From an uncultured Litorivicinus sp. (GTDB lineage Bacteria; Pseudomonadota; Gammaproteobacteria; Pseudomonadales; Litorivicinaceae), in the NCBI GenBank assembly GCA_902558075.1, contig CACECO010000001.1, positions 124,001-188,000 of the forward strand: DNA of 64,000 bases. Direction: 5' to 3'. Position 1 is the stretch's first letter; every line of letters starts with the position of its first letter. A model generated the notes under the pieces. It had not been told where the DNA came from, did not search any database, and was given only the letters and a program-made list of their open reading frames with translations. Below, one piece after another: positions 34,406 through 48,824 of the stretch. A program made the translations under genes and the position numbers.

Positions 34406-37400
34406 TTATTGTGTTTCGACGCGACGATGAAGCTCCTGAAGTCGTCGGACTTCACGTTCGTTACCAAACTTCAGCGCACGCACAATCGATTCGCCACCTG
34501 CCAAGGTCGTTGTATAACAAACTTTGTGATTCAACGCTGATCGACGAATCGTTGCAGAGTCCATGATCGCCTGTCGACCCTCAGTTGTATTTACGATAAA
34601 CGCGATTGAATCATTTTTTATCATATCAACAATATTTGGCCGACCTTCCATCACTTTATTCACACGCTGGCAAACAATGCCAGAATTAATTAAGTGATCG
34701 CAGGTTCCACCAGTTGCGACTAGCTCAAATCCCAATTCAATTAACGATCGTGCAAGAACTGCAGCGCGAGCCTTATCTGCATCGCGAACAGACACAAAAG
34801 CACGCCCCATACTCGGCAACCGATCGCCGGCAGCCGTATGCGCCTTGGCAAAGGCCTCATCAAAACTGTCACCGGTTCCCATGACTTCGCCGGTTGACTT
34901 CATTTCAGGACCCAGGATCGGGTCGACACCTGGGAATTTTGCGAAGGGGAAAACGCTCTCTTTCACACTAAAATATGGCGGAATCAGTTCCTTGGTCATG
35001 TTCTGCGCTTCAAGGGACGTACCCACCATGCAACGTGCAGCGACTTTCGCTAGAGACACCCCGACACATTTCGAGACAAAAGGGACTGTTCGTGAGGCAC
35101 GTGGATTCACTTCGATAACATACACATCCTCGCCCTGTACAGCCATCTGTACATTCATTAAGCCGACAACATTCAACTCACGCGCCATTCGGATCACTTG
35201 ATCACGAATTTCATCCTGAATGTGTTTTGGCAAACTATAGGGTGGCAGTGAACATGCAGAGTCACCCGAGTGAACGCCAGCCTGTTCGATGTGTTCCATT
35301 ATGGCACCAATCACCACGTGATCACCGTCACTCACTGCATCCACGTCAACTTCGATTGCTGGATCGAGAAAGTGATCGAGAAGCACTGGAGAGTCATCAC
35401 TCGCAACCACAGCATCCTGAAGATAACGTTTCAGCTCAGAGAGATTTGAAACCACTTCCATCGCTCGCCCTCCAAGAACATAGGAGGGACGCACAACTAA
35501 AGGGAAACCAATGCTTTCTGCCAAAGCCAGTCCTGCTTCAAGACTCCGCGCGGTCGCGTTCGCCGGTTGCCTCAGACCCAAACGCGTTACCATTTGTTGG
35601 AATCGCTCCCGATCTTCAGCACGGTCAATGGCTTCGGGCGAAGTACCGACAATAGGAACACCGGACGCCTCAAGTTCACGTGCAAGCTTCAGCGGTGTCT
35701 GACCACCAAACTGAACAATCACGCCCTTTGGCCGTTCGATATCGATAATCGCCAACACATCCTCAAGAGTCACCGGCTCGAAGAACAGACGATCTGAAAT
35801 GTCGTAGTCAGTAGAGACAGTCTCGGGGTTACAGTTCACCATAATGGTTTCATAACCATCTTCACGCATCGCAAATGCAGCATGAACACAGCAATAATCG
35901 AATTCAATACCTTGACCGATTCGATTCGGACCACCACCCAAGACCATAATCTTGTCACGGCATGATGGGTTCGCCTCACACTCTTTCTCATAGGTTGAAT
36001 AGAGATATGCCGTTGGTGTCGCAAACTCACCAGCACAGGTGTCTACGCGTTTATACACAGGTCTTACATCAAGTTTAAAGCGACGTTCGCGTAATTCTTT
36101 CTCTGACACATCGAGGAGCGCTGCTAAACGTTTGTCAGAGAATCCCTTGCGCTTTAAACGCCACAGTGAATCACGATCGAGATCCGATAGAGCCATCTCC
36201 GTCATACGCGCCTCGTCCCAAACCAAATCTTCGATTTGCGCAAGGAACCAAGAATCAATTTTCGAGACCTGAAAGACCTCATCAATGCTCATTCCACTAC
36301 GGAATGCATCAGCCACGCACCATAAACGACGTGGACTAGGATTCGCGAGCTCATGACGCATTGCCTGCACAGACTCTTCAGAATCCCACTCAAACGTTGG
36401 ATCCAAACCGCTGACACCAATTTCGAGACCACGTAATGCCTTCTGCATCGACTCCTGAAAGCTTCGGCCAATCGCCATCACTTCACCGACAGATTTCATC
36501 TGTGTCGTCAAACGGCTATCAGCTTGCGGGAATTTTTCGAATGTAAAGCGAGGGACCTTTGTCACAACATAATCGATTGATGGTTCAAATGACGCGGGTG
36601 TTGCACCACCAGTGATTTCATTGGCAAGTTCATCAAGCGTGTAACCAACCGCCAATTTGGCGGCGACCTTCGCAATCGGGAAGCCTGTCGCTTTCGATGC
36701 GAGTGCGGATGAACGTGACACACGCGGGTTCATCTCGATCACCATTAAGCGACCATTGTCCGGATTCACGCCAAACTGAACATTAGAACCGCCAGTTTCG
36801 ACACCAATTTTACGCAACACAGCCACCGAGGCATTGCGCATGATTTGATATTCTTTGTCGGTCAATGTCTGTGCCGGAGCAACGGTGATGGAGTCGCCTG
36901 TGTGCACACCCATTGGATCGAAGTTTTCGATAGAGCAGACGATGATGCAGTTGTCCTTATGGTCACGCACCACTTCCATCTCGTATTCTTTCCAGCCGAG
37001 TAGAGACTCGTCTATCAATAATTCATTTGTCGGTGATAAGTCGAGGCCACGCTCGCAAATCTCTTCAAATTCTTCGCGATTATAAGCAACACCGCCGCCT
37101 GATCCACCCATGGTGAACGACGGACGAATGATGCATGGAAAACCAAGATCATCGGCGGCAATAAGCGCTTCGTCGATCGTATGCGCAATATGGCTGCGTG
37201 GCGTTTCAAGCCCGATTGCTTTCATCGCTTTGTCGAAACGGTCCCTGTCTTCAGCCTTGTCTATGGCATCCGCATTCGCGCCTATTAACTGAACTCCGTA
37301 CTTTTCGAGAATCCCTTCTCGATCCAAATCGAGCGCGCAATTCAGTGCAGTTTGACCACCCATGGTTGGTAGCAATGCACTCGGACGCTCTTTCTCAATC

Positions 37401-37630
37401 ACCTTTGCAACGGACTGCCAGCGGATTGGCTCAATGTACGTTGCATCTGCCATCGCTGGATCAGTCATGATGGTAGCGGGGTTTGAGTTCACCAAAATAA
37501 CTCGATAATCTTCTTCGCGAAGCGCTTTACATGCCTGTGCGCCCGAGTAGTCGAACTCACACGCCTGCCCAATAACGATCGGACCCGCACCGATAATCAG
37601 AATCGATTCAAGATCAGTACGTTTTGGCAT
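34406..37630 (-). CDS. carB: Carbamoyl-phosphate synthase large subunit
   Basis: 1074 aa, duplicated ATP-grasp, [25 protein letters not shown]. Confidence 0.98.
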   Translation of the reverse strand: MPKRTDLESILIIGAGPIVIGQACEFDYSGAQACKALREEDYRVILVNSNPATIMTDPAMADATYIEPIRWQSVAKVIEKERPSALLPTMGGQTALNCALDLDREGILEKYGVQLIGANADAIDKAEDRDRFDKAMKAIGLETPRSHIAHTIDEALIAADDLGFPCIIRPSFTMGGSGGGVAYNREEFEEICERGLDLSPTNELLIDESLLGWKEYEMEVVRDHKDNCIIVCSIENFDPMGVHTGDSITVAPAQTLTDKEYQIMRNASVAVLRKIGVETGGSNVQFGVNPDNGRLMVIEMNPRVSRSSALASKATGFPIAKVAAKLAVGYTLDELANEITGGATPASFEPSIDYVVTKVPRFTFEKFPQADSRLTTQMKSVGEVMAIGRSFQESMQKALRGLEIGVSGLDPTFEWDSEESVQAMRHELANPSPRRLWCVADAFRSGMSIDEVFQVSKIDSWFLAQIEDLVWDEARMTEMALSDLDRDSLWRLKRKGFSDKRLAALLDVSEKELRERRFKLDVRPVYKRVDTCAGEFATPTAYLYSTYEKECEANPSCRDKIMVLGGGPNRIGQGIEFDYCCVHAAFAMREDGYETIMVNCNPETVSTDYDISDRLFFEPVTLEDVLAIIDIERPKGVIVQFGGQTPLKLARELEASGVPIVGTSPEAIDRAEDRERFQQMVTRLGLRQPANATARSLEAGLALAESIGFPLVVRPSYVLGGRAMEVVSNLSELKRYLQDAVVASDDSPVLLDHFLDPAIEVDVDAVSDGDHVVIGAIMEHIEQAGVHSGDSACSLPPYSLPKHIQDEIRDQVIRMARELNVVGLMNVQMAVQGEDVYVIEVNPRASRTVPFVSKCVGVSLAKVAARCMVGTSLEAQNMTKELIPPYFSVKESVFPFAKFPGVDPILGPEMKSTGEVMGTGDSFDEAFAKAHTAAGDRLPSMGRAFVSVRDADKARAAVLARSLIELGFELVATGGTCDHLINSGIVCQRVNKVMEGRPNIVDMIKNDSIAFIVNTTEGRQAIMDSATIRRSALNHKVCYTTTLAGGESIVRALKFGNEREVRRLQELHRRVETQ

Positions 37631-38802
37631 CAGCGGACCTCCATGTTCGCGATAAATTGATCAAACAATGGGGCCACATCATGCGGCCCTGGGCTAGCTT
37701 CAGGGTGACCCTGAAAACTGAATGCTGAAGTATCAGTTCGTGTTATCCCCTGCACAGACTGATCAAATAACGACTTATGCGTCATCCTGAGGTTCGCTGG
37801 CAAGGTGTGTTCATCAATCGCAAAACCGTGATTTTGACTGGTGATCATGACAACCCCCGACTCGATGTCCTGAACAGGATGGTTCGCACCGTGGTGACCG
37901 AACTTCATTTTCATCGTTTTCGCGCCAGATGCGAGACCGAGGAGTTGGTGACCTAGACAGATCCCAAACACCGGAATTTTCGTTTCCAAAATGTCCTGAA
38001 TCGCCTCGATCGCGTATGTGCAAGGCTCGGGATCTCCAGGTCCATTCGACAAGAACACCCCATCAGGATTCATCGCTAACACATCTTCCGCTGGAGTTTT
38101 CGCAGGCAAAACGGTTAAGCGGCATCCGCGATCAGCGAGCATTCTCAAAATATTGCGCTTCACCCCAAAGTCATACGCAACGACATGGAAGCGAGCATTC
38201 TCCTTGTTAGGATATCCCTCGCCCAGAACCCACGAACCCTCATCCCACTCGTACGCTGATGCAGTTGTAACCTCTTTAGCGAGATCCATACCGGCGAGCC
38301 CGGGGAACTCAGCCAGTGCGGCCTGTGCTTTCGCAACACCCGTATCTAAACATGCCTCAACACCCGCAATAATGACACCGGCTTGAGCCCCTTTATCACG
38401 CAAAATACGAGTCAGCTTGCGTGTATCGATGTCTGATATTGCAACAATGCTCGCTGATTTTAAGTAGGTGTCCAGTGATTCATGTGCACGGAAATTACTC
38501 GGCAAGAGCGGTAGGTCACGAATGATCAATCCACCTGCATGAATCATGTTCGACTCTTCATCCTCCGGAGTCACGCCCGTATTTCCGATGTGTGGATACG
38601 TCAACGTAACTAATTGTCTCGCATACGACGGGTCGGTCAGGATTTCCTGATAACCCGTCATTGCGGTGTTAAAAACAACTTCGCCAACGGATATCCCGTC
38701 CGCGCCGATGGAGCGACCGGCAAACTGTGTGCCGTCCGCAAGTATTAAAATTGCAGGTGAATTCAACCGAGAGTCCTCTGTCTCGACAGACTCGGCTAGC
38801 AC
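37630..38802 (-). CDS. carA: Carbamoyl-phosphate synthase small subunit (start may lie ~40 nt downstream)
   Basis: Glutaminase [32 protein letters not shown]. Confidence 0.96.
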   Translation of the reverse strand: MLAESVETEDSRLNSPAILILADGTQFAGRSIGADGISVGEVVFNTAMTGYQEILTDPSYARQLVTLTYPHIGNTGVTPEDEESNMIHAGGLIIRDLPLLPSNFRAHESLDTYLKSASIVAISDIDTRKLTRILRDKGAQAGVIIAGVEACLDTGVAKAQAALAEFPGLAGMDLAKEVTTASAYEWDEGSWVLGEGYPNKENARFHVVAYDFGVKRNILRMLADRGCRLTVLPAKTPAEDVLAMNPDGVFLSNGPGDPEPCTYAIEAIQDILETKIPVFGICLGHQLLGLASGAKTMKMKFGHHGANHPVQDIESGVVMITSQNHGFAIDEHTLPANLRMTHKSLFDQSVQGITRTDTSAFSFQGHPEASPGPHDVAPLFDQFIANMEVR

Positions 38803-38868
38803 CGAGCGATTGACGGCGCATTTTAGGGAGATTAGACCGAGAAGTCTATCTACGCTGTAAGGTTTTGC

Positions 38869-40805
<1,937 letters not shown>

Positions 40806-40840
40806 TCAGTTCTTCTTCCCTGAGACTTGAGTCATGCAAC

Positions 40841-42766
40841 TCACTTCTTTTCGTCGTCCTTCACTTCTTCAAACTCAGCGTCAACAACATCATCATCTTG
40901 TTTTGAAGGATCTGCATCTGCACTTGTATCAGTCGCATCTGCACCAGCGTCTGCCGCTGCGTAAAGCTTCTCTGCAATCTTCGCCGAAGCCTCGGTCAAA
41001 GCTGTCGTCTTTGCAGTGATTTCATCCTTATTATCACCCATCAACGCCTCTTCAAGCTCAGAAATAGCCGCCTCAACTGGTACTTTTTCTTCGTCAGTCA
41101 GCTTGTCACCGGCATCTGCCATTGACTTCTTAGTCGCGTGGATCATACCGTCGGCAGTATTCCGCGCACCGATCATTTCTTCGAACTTTTTATCCGCTTC
41201 AGCATTCGCTTCCGCATCTTTCACCATCTTCTCGATTTCTTCATCCGACAGCCCAGAGGACGCTTTGATCACAATCGACTGTTCTTTACCGGTCGCTTTG
41301 TCTTTAGCAGACACATTCAAAATACCGTTCGCATCGATGTCGAAGGCAACTTCAATCTGTGGAATACCACGGGGTGCCGGTGGAATATCAGCCAGATCGA
41401 ATCGACCTAACGACTTATTTTGACCCGCCTGTTTACGCTCACCCTGTAAGACATGAATGGTCACTGCGGTCTGATTGTCTTCAGCTGTTGAAAACACCTG
41501 GGTCTTTTTAGTTGGGATGGTGGTGTTTTTATCGATCAATGCAGTCATGACACCACCCATGGTCTCAATACCAAGAGACAGAGGCGTCACATCGAGAAGT
41601 AACACATCTTTTACGTCACCGGCTAGGACCGCGCCTTGAATGGACGCACCCATCGCAACAGCTTCATCTGGGTTGACATCACGACGCGGCTCTTTGTTAA
41701 AGAACGCCTTCACCTTGTCTTGAACCAGTGGCATCCTTGTTTGACCACCAACAAGAATTACATCGTTTATGTCAGAGGTTGAATGACCTGCATCCTCAAG
41801 CGCCTGCTTCACCGGCGCCAGTGTGCGCTCAACCAGATCCTCGACTAATGACTCGAGCTTCGCCCGCGTCAACTTAAGATTCAAGTGCTTAGGGCCACTT
41901 GCGTCAGCTGTGATATAGGGCAAATTTACATCTGTTTGCTGGCTAGAAGATAACTCGATCTTCGCCTTCTCAGCGGCTTCTTTCAAACGTTGCATCGCCA
42001 ATGGATCGCCTTTGAGATCCATTCCCTGATCTTTCTGGAATGACTCTGCCAGGTAATCAATCACTCGCAAGTCAAAATCCTCGCCGCCAAGAAATGTGTC
42101 GCCGTTGGTGGACAACACCTCAAACTGGTGCTCGCCGTCAACTTCAGCAATTTCAATGATCGAGATGTCAAAGGTACCACCACCCAAATCATAGACAGCA
42201 ATTACCGAATCACCGCGGGCCTGGTCCATTCCATAAGCAAGAGCGGCAGCGGTCGGCTCATTGATGATCCGTTTGACATCGAGACCTGCAATCTTACCCG
42301 CGTCCTTCGTGGCTTGACGCTGACTGTCATTGAAATATGCTGGAACCGTAATCACCGCTTCCGTCACGTCTTCCCCGAGATAATCTTCGGCGGTCCTTTT
42401 CATCTTTTTCAAGACTTCGGCCGAGATTTGAGGAGGAGCAAGCCTCTCTCCCTTGACATCAATCCATGCATCGCCGTTATCGGCACCTACAATTTTATAG
42501 GGAACCATTTTGATGTCTTTCTGCACCACATCATCACTGAACTTGCGACCGATCAAGCGCTTAACAGCAAATAGTGTGTTATCTGGGTTCGTTACAGACT
42601 GTCGCTTGGCGGGCTGTCCGACCAGCGTTTCGTCATCCGTATAAGCAATAATCGACGGTGTCGTACGATCACCCTCAGCATTCTCGATGACACGTGGCTT
42701 CCCACCTTCCAGCACAGCCACGCAAGAATTTGTTGTACCAAGATCGATTCCTATGATCTTACCCAT
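40841..42766 (-). CDS. dnaK: Chaperone DnaK
   Basis: [38 protein letters not shown]. Confidence 0.98.
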   Translation of the reverse strand: MGKIIGIDLGTTNSCVAVLEGGKPRVIENAEGDRTTPSIIAYTDDETLVGQPAKRQSVTNPDNTLFAVKRLIGRKFSDDVVQKDIKMVPYKIVGADNGDAWIDVKGERLAPPQISAEVLKKMKRTAEDYLGEDVTEAVITVPAYFNDSQRQATKDAGKIAGLDVKRIINEPTAAALAYGMDQARGDSVIAVYDLGGGTFDISIIEIAEVDGEHQFEVLSTNGDTFLGGEDFDLRVIDYLAESFQKDQGMDLKGDPLAMQRLKEAAEKAKIELSSSQQTDVNLPYITADASGPKHLNLKLTRAKLESLVEDLVERTLAPVKQALEDAGHSTSDINDVILVGGQTRMPLVQDKVKAFFNKEPRRDVNPDEAVAMGASIQGAVLAGDVKDVLLLDVTPLSLGIETMGGVMTALIDKNTTIPTKKTQVFSTAEDNQTAVTIHVLQGERKQAGQNKSLGRFDLADIPPAPRGIPQIEVAFDIDANGILNVSAKDKATGKEQSIVIKASSGLSDEEIEKMVKDAEANAEADKKFEEMIGARNTADGMIHATKKSMADAGDKLTDEEKVPVEAAISELEEALMGDNKDEITAKTTALTEASAKIAEKLYAAADAGADATDTSADADPSKQDDDVVDAEFEEVKDDEKK

Positions 42767-42847
42767 GGTGTTTCCTCTCTATTCATCCATGTCCGGATGC
42801 CCGGCTTTCCTAACATTTATTGCGGTTTTTTATCCGCATTCAAGTAA

Positions 42848-43462
42848 CTAGTTCGAAGCACCTTTGGTCACCATGACCATCGCTGCTCGGATCACTCGTC
42901 CTTCCAATTTGTAGCCTTTCTGCATCACTGCCATCACTGTGTTTGGATCATGATCCGCTGACTCCACCATACTCATCGCCTGGTGCTCTTGCGGGTCAAA
43001 TGCTTCTCCAACCGGATTGATAGGCTCGACTCCATGCCGCGCCGCTGTATCCAAAAGAAGCTTGTGCGTCATTTGAGTCCCCTCAAGCATCGACGCATCA
43101 AAACTCTCTGTGGTCTGGGCAAGTTCAAGTGCTCGATCCATCGAATCTAATACTGCGAGTAAATCCTTAACAAATTTCTCAACTGCGTATTTGTGTGCAT
43201 TCTCGACGTCGCGCTCGGCACGACGACGAGCATTTTGCAGATCTGCTTGGGAGCGGATCAACGCTTCCTTGAGCTCTTCAACTTGGGTTTCCAAGCTAGC
43301 CGAATCACCATCATTGAGTTCAGCTGGTTCATCACTGGTATCAATCTCTTCATTTTCGTTATCTTGAGTCGCGTCGTCATCAAGCTCTCCACTTTGGATT
43401 TCAGACGCTTCCTCTGTGTCTTTCACGACGTCCTCATCCGCTGGTGATTTTTCGTCGGCCAT
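42848..43462 (-). CDS. grpE: Nucleotide exchange factor GrpE
   Basis: RADLQNARRRAERDVENAHKYAVEKFVKDLLAVLDSMDRAL. Confidence 0.95.
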   Translation of the reverse strand: MADEKSPADEDVVKDTEEASEIQSGELDDDATQDNENEEIDTSDEPAELNDGDSASLETQVEELKEALIRSQADLQNARRRAERDVENAHKYAVEKFVKDLLAVLDSMDRALELAQTTESFDASMLEGTQMTHKLLLDTAARHGVEPINPVGEAFDPQEHQAMSMVESADHDPNTVMAVMQKGYKLEGRVIRAAMVMVTKGASN

Positions 43463-43553
43463 AAACTACTCCTTGTTTCCCCCTTGAGTGAGCTACACTC
43501 GCAACTGCAACGCTTGTATAAGGTCATATCCGCGAGTTTCAACAGACACACAA

Positions 43554-45212
43554 ATGCTCTCACAACTGAAAATTAAAAACTTAGCGACACTTGAGTCAGT
43601 TGACCTTGAACTGACCAGTGGATGTATCGCAGTGACCGGCGATACAGGAGCCGGTAAATCGCTGATTCTCGATGCGCTTGAACTCGCTCTGGGGGCTCGT
43701 GCTGATCTCGGGCTGGTACGCGCCGGGACGGAGCGCGCGCAGATCATTGCTGAATTCGATATTGAGCGCCTCCCTCAAGCAAAAGCATGGCTGAGTGAAA
43801 ATGAACTGGACCAAGACGATGAGCTGGTTTTAAGACGAACACTGTCTTCAGAAGGCCGCTCGAAGGCCTATGTCAACGGGACTCCGATCTCAACTTCGCA
43901 ATTGAAGGAACTGTCAGAGCAACTCGTTTTGATGCACACACAACATGGGAACCAAAAACTGCTCCAATCGAAGCATCAGCTAGAACTATTGGATGAATAT
44001 GCTGACCAAGGCCTGGCACGTCAGCACACATCGGCCGCCGTGACGGAATGGATAGATACCCTATCGAAATTGCATGCACTTCGGGCTGACGCATCAAAAG
44101 CAGACGCCGAACGAGAGCTTCTCAGTTTCCAAGTCGAAGAACTCAACGCGTTTAACCTTCAGGCCGGTGAATTCGAACAACTAGACCAAGAGCAGCGTCA
44201 GTTGGCAACCGGCGATGCTTTTATCCGAGTCACCGAACAAACAGTCGCGCTTCTTTCGGGCGACGAAACCGGTGGAATAATCAGTCATACAGAAAAAATC
44301 GCCGGCGACGTTAGTCAAATTGCAGATGGCCATCAGGGATTAGGGAATGCGGCTAAGCTCCTCGAGCAAGCAGCCATTGCGCTGAGTGAAGCGAAAAGCG
44401 AAATCCAACATGCACACGATAAATTCGATCTTGATCCAGAGCGCCTGCAGTTTGTTGAGGATCGTCTTACACAGATATTTCAGCTCGCAAGAAAACACAA
44501 AATTGAACCAGAAGACCTCGTCCAACATCATACAAACCTTGCGTCGCGACTCGTGGGAATTGCCGAAGCGAATGATCGAATTCCGATGCTGGAACAAAAA
44601 GCTGCAGAGCTTGAGATCATCGCGCAGCAAAAAGCCACTGAATTGACGACCTTACGAGCCGCTGCCGCAGAGCAACTGTCTCGAGAAGTTACTACCAACT
44701 TTCCCGATCTAGGGATGGAATATGCGCGATTAGATATACGCCTGATCCCCAACGAAACACTATCGGCTACCGGCGCCGAATCTGTTCAGTTTTTTTTCCA
44801 GCCCAATCCAGGTCAACAAGGTGGTCCCCTGTCGAAAATCGCATCTGGTGGCGAACTGTCTCGCGTTAATTTGGCGATTCAAGTCATCACAGCGACTAGA
44901 TTAGCGACACCAACCTTGGTCTTCGATGAAGTCGATGTCGGCATCGGCGGGAAGACTGCCGCAAAAGTCGGCGAACTGTTGACTGAATTGGCTATGAATG
45001 CCCAGGTGCTCGTTGTCACTCACCAACCACAGGTTGCAGGGCAAGCAGATCAGCATTTGCATGTGCAAAAACAATGGGATGAGGACGTGACAGTTTCACA
45101 GGCTCGTCTTTTGGCACACAGTGAACGCATTGATGAAATTGCGCGAATGCTTGGCGGGCACTCGATCACTGAACGTACGCGACAGGCTGCAACAGATCTG
45201 TTGCGAAATTAA
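43554..45212 (+). CDS. recN: DNA repair protein RecN
   Basis: MLSQLKIKNLATLESVDLELTSGCIAVTGDTGAGKSLILDAL...; start inside the supplied ORF. Confidence 0.96.
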   Translation: MLSQLKIKNLATLESVDLELTSGCIAVTGDTGAGKSLILDALELALGARADLGLVRAGTERAQIIAEFDIERLPQAKAWLSENELDQDDELVLRRTLSSEGRSKAYVNGTPISTSQLKELSEQLVLMHTQHGNQKLLQSKHQLELLDEYADQGLARQHTSAAVTEWIDTLSKLHALRADASKADAERELLSFQVEELNAFNLQAGEFEQLDQEQRQLATGDAFIRVTEQTVALLSGDETGGIISHTEKIAGDVSQIADGHQGLGNAAKLLEQAAIALSEAKSEIQHAHDKFDLDPERLQFVEDRLTQIFQLARKHKIEPEDLVQHHTNLASRLVGIAEANDRIPMLEQKAAELEIIAQQKATELTTLRAAAAEQLSREVTTNFPDLGMEYARLDIRLIPNETLSATGAESVQFFFQPNPGQQGGPLSKIASGGELSRVNLAIQVITATRLATPTLVFDEVDVGIGGKTAAKVGELLTELAMNAQVLVVTHQPQVAGQADQHLHVQKQWDEDVTVSQARLLAHSERIDEIARMLGGHSITERTRQAATDLLRN

Positions 45213-46174
45213 GCGCCGATCAGCCAATTGGCTGCCCAATGATATAGCGGGATACCGAAAATAATATTAAATGGGAACGTCAGACCAAGCGATAGCCCGA
45301 GGTACAAGCTTGGATTGGATTCTGGTAACGCGTGCTGTAAAACAGCAGGGACAGCTATATAGGAGGCCGATCCTGCAAGGACGGCCAACAGGGTTGCATT
45401 GGCGACTGACAGACCACCCACCCATGCCAGCGTCAATGCGATTGAGCCGTGCGTCAGGGGCGCAATCACTCCATAGACTGCCAATCGCTTCGGCACACCA
45501 CTCAAGTCAGCGAGTCGTTTGGCAGTAGCTACGCCCATATCAAGCAAGAAAAACGCGAGCATGCCTTTAAAGATCATGCCGGTAAATGGATCCATAATCA
45601 TTTTACCGGTCACCCCAGTGATCATCCCGATGATCATCGCGCCCAACAGTAGAATCTGGGCACCCTCAGTGAACGACTCCCTCATCACAGCCACGAAACC
45701 TTGATGCTCCCGACGCTCCTCTTGCGTTCGGTAAAGATTCGCCATTACGATCGCGAAGAGAATCGCCGGCGATTCCATTAACGCCATGGCAGCAGCCATG
45801 TGACCACCGTACTCGAGACCATTAGTTTCTAAAAATTGCGTTGCCGTGATGAACGTAACCGCAGAAACAGAACCGTAAGTCGCCGAAATCGCCAGCGCAT
45901 CCAACGGATCAATCATATTCTCTAGCACAATAAAGCTTACCAGTGGGATGACTAGAGCGAGACCAGTCGCAAACACAAGATCTCTCAGAATTGCCGAGTT
46001 AAAACCACTTTCTGCAAGAGAAAACCCACCCTTGAGTCCGAGCGCCATCAATAAGTAGAGCGATAAGAAGCGAGCGATCGCACCAGGGATTTCCAGATTG
46101 GAGCGCACAAGACCAGCAAATAAACCGAGTACGAAAAAGAGAACACTCGGATCGAGGAGAGGGCTCGACCCCAT
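45209..46174 (-). CDS. SbtA-type sodium-dependent bicarbonate transport family permease
   Basis: PSVLFFVLGLFAGLVRSNLEIPGAIARFLSLYLLMALGLKGGFSLAESG, ~10 TM segments. Confidence 0.85.
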   Translation of the reverse strand: MGSSPLLDPSVLFFVLGLFAGLVRSNLEIPGAIARFLSLYLLMALGLKGGFSLAESGFNSAILRDLVFATGLALVIPLVSFIVLENMIDPLDALAISATYGSVSAVTFITATQFLETNGLEYGGHMAAAMALMESPAILFAIVMANLYRTQEERREHQGFVAVMRESFTEGAQILLLGAMIIGMITGVTGKMIMDPFTGMIFKGMLAFFLLDMGVATAKRLADLSGVPKRLAVYGVIAPLTHGSIALTLAWVGGLSVANATLLAVLAGSASYIAVPAVLQHALPESNPSLYLGLSLGLTFPFNIIFGIPLYHWAANWLIGA

Positions 46175-46602
46175 TACTTTTTCACACAGCAGTCATAACA
46201 AGTGACATAAATTACATGCGTGTGGTCAACAATTTCGCATCCATGGTCTTTAGCAATTTTCTCCTGCAGGGCTTCAATTTCAGGACTCACGTACTCAATA
46301 ACCTGATGGCATTGAACACAGACCATATGGTCGTGGTGATCGTCGGGTTTTAATTCAAACACACTGGTCGTGGCGTCAAACTGATGACGCTCCACTAGTC
46401 CGGCTTCTTGAAATTGCGTCAGTACTCGATAAATCGTCGCGAGATTCACATCAATGCCAGACTCATGCAGTTTCCGATAGACCACCTCCGCCGACATATG
46501 CTCTCCTTCATTGGCAAGCAATAGCTGTAAGACATGAATCCGCGGAAGCGTCGCTTTTAGTCCTGCTTTTTTTAATTCATCAGTTTCGTATTGCATCATC
46601 AA
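46174..46602 (-). CDS. fur: Ferric uptake regulator Fur
   Basis: LKKAGLKATLPRIHVLQLL...HHDHMVCVQCHQVIEY. Confidence 0.95.
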   Translation of the reverse strand: MMMQYETDELKKAGLKATLPRIHVLQLLLANEGEHMSAEVVYRKLHESGIDVNLATIYRVLTQFQEAGLVERHQFDATTSVFELKPDDHHDHMVCVQCHQVIEYVSPEIEALQEKIAKDHGCEIVDHTHVIYVTCYDCCVKK

Positions 46603-46661
46603 TGGACTCGTCGGCTAGGCATCTTTATTATTCTGCCAAGAATTCTCTCAGGAAGATATCG

Positions 46662-47057
46662 ATGCGACTGATTTCCACTCTCGTTCTGATTACCACCATC
46701 GTACTCACTGGCTGCAGTTTCCCTGGTGTCCACAAAAATCCTGTGAAACAAGGTAATCAACTCATCCCAGAGCGTGTCGAGCGGTTGGAAGTAGGAATGT
46801 CAAGAGATCAAGTCCAGTTCCTGCTTGGGTCACCAATCACTGTGAATACGTTCAATCCCAACCGCTGGATTTATTTGGAGCGAATCGATTTTGATGGCGA
46901 AGTTCAACAAAATACCTATCTGATTGTGAACTTTACGAACGATCAAGTTTCTGAGATTCAGCGCGAGTCCGGCGGCTCTCCTTCGGATCCGCTATTAAAG
47001 ATCGATACAACTCCACCCGATCGCCCGGATGAAGGATCGTGGTGGTGGCCGTTTTGA
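46662..47057 (+). CDS. bamE: Outer membrane protein assembly factor BamE (SmpA/OmlA)
   Basis: Lipoprotein signal LTGC; RVERLEVGMSRDQVQFLLGSP; divergent from fur. Confidence 0.93.
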   Translation: MRLISTLVLITTIVLTGCSFPGVHKNPVKQGNQLIPERVERLEVGMSRDQVQFLLGSPITVNTFNPNRWIYLERIDFDGEVQQNTYLIVNFTNDQVSEIQRESGGSPSDPLLKIDTTPPDRPDEGSWWWPF

Positions 47058-47223
47058 TACGGACGCCAAAGACCCCCATCGGAGTTGTTGCAAGATCGAT
47101 TTCTGGGAATTCGGCCGCTAAACCAGACAGATCTGCGGCCTGATATACAGTTGTTCCTTCGGGCACATCCAAGTCAACTAAGTATTGTTGATCGGGCTTT
47201 GCGTAAACGACCTGAACTTTCAA
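46933..47223 (-). CDS. RnfH family (UPF0125) protein
   Basis: KVQVVYAKPDQQYLVDLDVPEGTTVYQAADLSGL...GDRVELYRSLIADPKESRR; next to ratA. Confidence 0.9.
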   Translation of the reverse strand: MKVQVVYAKPDQQYLVDLDVPEGTTVYQAADLSGLAAEFPEIDLATTPMGVFGVRIKTATTTILHPGDRVELYRSLIADPKESRRTRAESQKLDRS

Positions 47224-47226
47224 AAC

Positions 47227-47661
47227 CTACCGACCATATAACTGATCTGCACGATCACAAAACGCATCAACAAGGCTTCCAGCGATTTGCGAAAACACAG
47301 CGCCGATTGCCATGGCGATTAGTTTACCCGCAAATTCAAATTCAAGATCGAGGCTCACGCGACAGCAGTCCTCGCCAACTGACTCAAAACGCCAACGTCC
47401 TGATAACGATTTAAAGGGTCCATTCACCAAAGATAAATCGATCTGTTCCGGTGGCGTTAAATTATTTTTCGTCGTAAACGCTTGCCGAATACTACCTTTT
47501 TGAATCAATAGCTCTCCGATAATGACTGTGTCAGATGAATCGATGACCCGTGCAGCACCGCACCAGGGTAAAAATTCGGGATAGCACGCAAAGTCGTTGA
47601 CCAGTTCAAACATTTGCTCTGGAGTGTGAGACACTAGTGCGGATCTTGTGATTTTCGGCAT
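47227..47661 (-). CDS. ratA: RatA-type START/coenzyme Q-binding ribosome association protein
   Basis: [39 protein letters not shown]; start inside the supplied ORF. Confidence 0.92.
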   Translation of the reverse strand: MPKITRSALVSHTPEQMFELVNDFACYPEFLPWCGAARVIDSSDTVIIGELLIQKGSIRQAFTTKNNLTPPEQIDLSLVNGPFKSLSGRWRFESVGEDCCRVSLDLEFEFAGKLIAMAIGAVFSQIAGSLVDAFCDRADQLYGR

Positions 47662-47715
47662 CAATTCCTCAATCGCTGTTTGAAAAAACGGAAAATATAC
47701 GTAAAGTCGCCCGCC

Positions 47716-48192
47716 ATGGCCAAAAAATCGAACAGTAATAGCAATCAAATCGCTCAAAATAAACGCGCCCGTTTTGATTATCACATCGACGAAACATTCG
47801 AGGCCGGCATGCAACTCAACGGTTGGGAAGTGAAATCGATCCGTGCTGGGAAGGCCAACTTAAGCGATACCTACGTGATCATTCGTAACGGCGAGGCCTA
47901 CCTTTTAAATTCACAAATCACGCCGTTGGATACTGCGTCAACACACGTGATCGCGGATCCGACGCGCACGCGAAAACTGCTTCTCCACAAAAAAGAACTC
48001 GCAACGATTCACGGCGCCTTAAGCCAAAAAGGGCATGCATGTGTTCCACTCGAAATGTACTGGAAAGGTCCGCTAGTCAAAATCAAAATTGGACTGGCCC
48101 GTGGGAAGAAACAACACGATAAACGCGATACCATCCGTGATCGCGAGTGGAATATCGAGAAGCAGCGCGCTGTCCGTCACCGTGTTCGCTGA
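47716..48192 (+). CDS. smpB: SsrA-binding protein SmpB
   Basis: [43 protein letters not shown]. Confidence 0.97.
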   Translation: MAKKSNSNSNQIAQNKRARFDYHIDETFEAGMQLNGWEVKSIRAGKANLSDTYVIIRNGEAYLLNSQITPLDTASTHVIADPTRTRKLLLHKKELATIHGALSQKGHACVPLEMYWKGPLVKIKIGLARGKKQHDKRDTIRDREWNIEKQRAVRHRVR

Positions 48193-48803
48193 TGTCTGAA
48201 TTGGATTGGATTAAACTGGCTTTTCTGTGCCTAGCTGGAGCCGCTTCTCCCGGCTTATCGTGGCTACTCATCTTGTCGATGTCGGCCTCTCGAGGGACGG
48301 CCGTTGGTATCAGCGGTGCGCTTGGGCATGGCCTTGGTATCATGGTGTTCGGACTGACAACAGTCTTTGGTCTCTCTGCTTTGCTAATCGCTCTACCGGA
48401 ACTCACAGCCGCTTTGACCTTCCTCGGAATCGCACTTCTGGTTTATTTCGGATATCAGTTGGTCATCGCGGGTGACATGCCCCTTCCTGGCAAACTGACG
48501 ACCAAGAGTGGCTTTATCGCGGGCTTTTCGATTGCGATCGTGAACCCGAAAGTCCTGATATTTTTCTTAGCTGTTTTCGGGCCTTTCGTCGATCCTCAGC
48601 ACACACTGTACACCCGGCTCACTATGGGAGCGTTAGCCGGAGGTATTGATGCGACGGTCTATGTTGGTGTAGCGCTCTCGGGTACGATACTGAAGCAACG
48701 ACTCGAAAGCGGGCGTATCCAGCTCGTCAATCGACTGATTGGCATCCTATTAATTGCTTCTGGTGTTTGGATTTTCATTCAAGAGATTTCAAATTTTCTC
48801 TAA
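48192..48803 (+). CDS. LysE family translocator
   Basis: LysE/RhtB-like permease with G/P-rich TM1 (AGAASPGLSWLLILSMSASRG). Confidence 0.8.
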   Translation: MSELDWIKLAFLCLAGAASPGLSWLLILSMSASRGTAVGISGALGHGLGIMVFGLTTVFGLSALLIALPELTAALTFLGIALLVYFGYQLVIAGDMPLPGKLTTKSGFIAGFSIAIVNPKVLIFFLAVFGPFVDPQHTLYTRLTMGALAGGIDATVYVGVALSGTILKQRLESGRIQLVNRLIGILLIASGVWIFIQEISNFL

Positions 48804-48824
48804 ATAGCCGATAATTGAAAATAT

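Noticed and set aside
40834-43447. Plus-strand ORFs opposite dnaK and grpE (e.g. 41016-41423)
   Set aside because: Antisense frames of highly conserved chaperone genes; Ser/Phe-rich composition typical of shadow ORFs.
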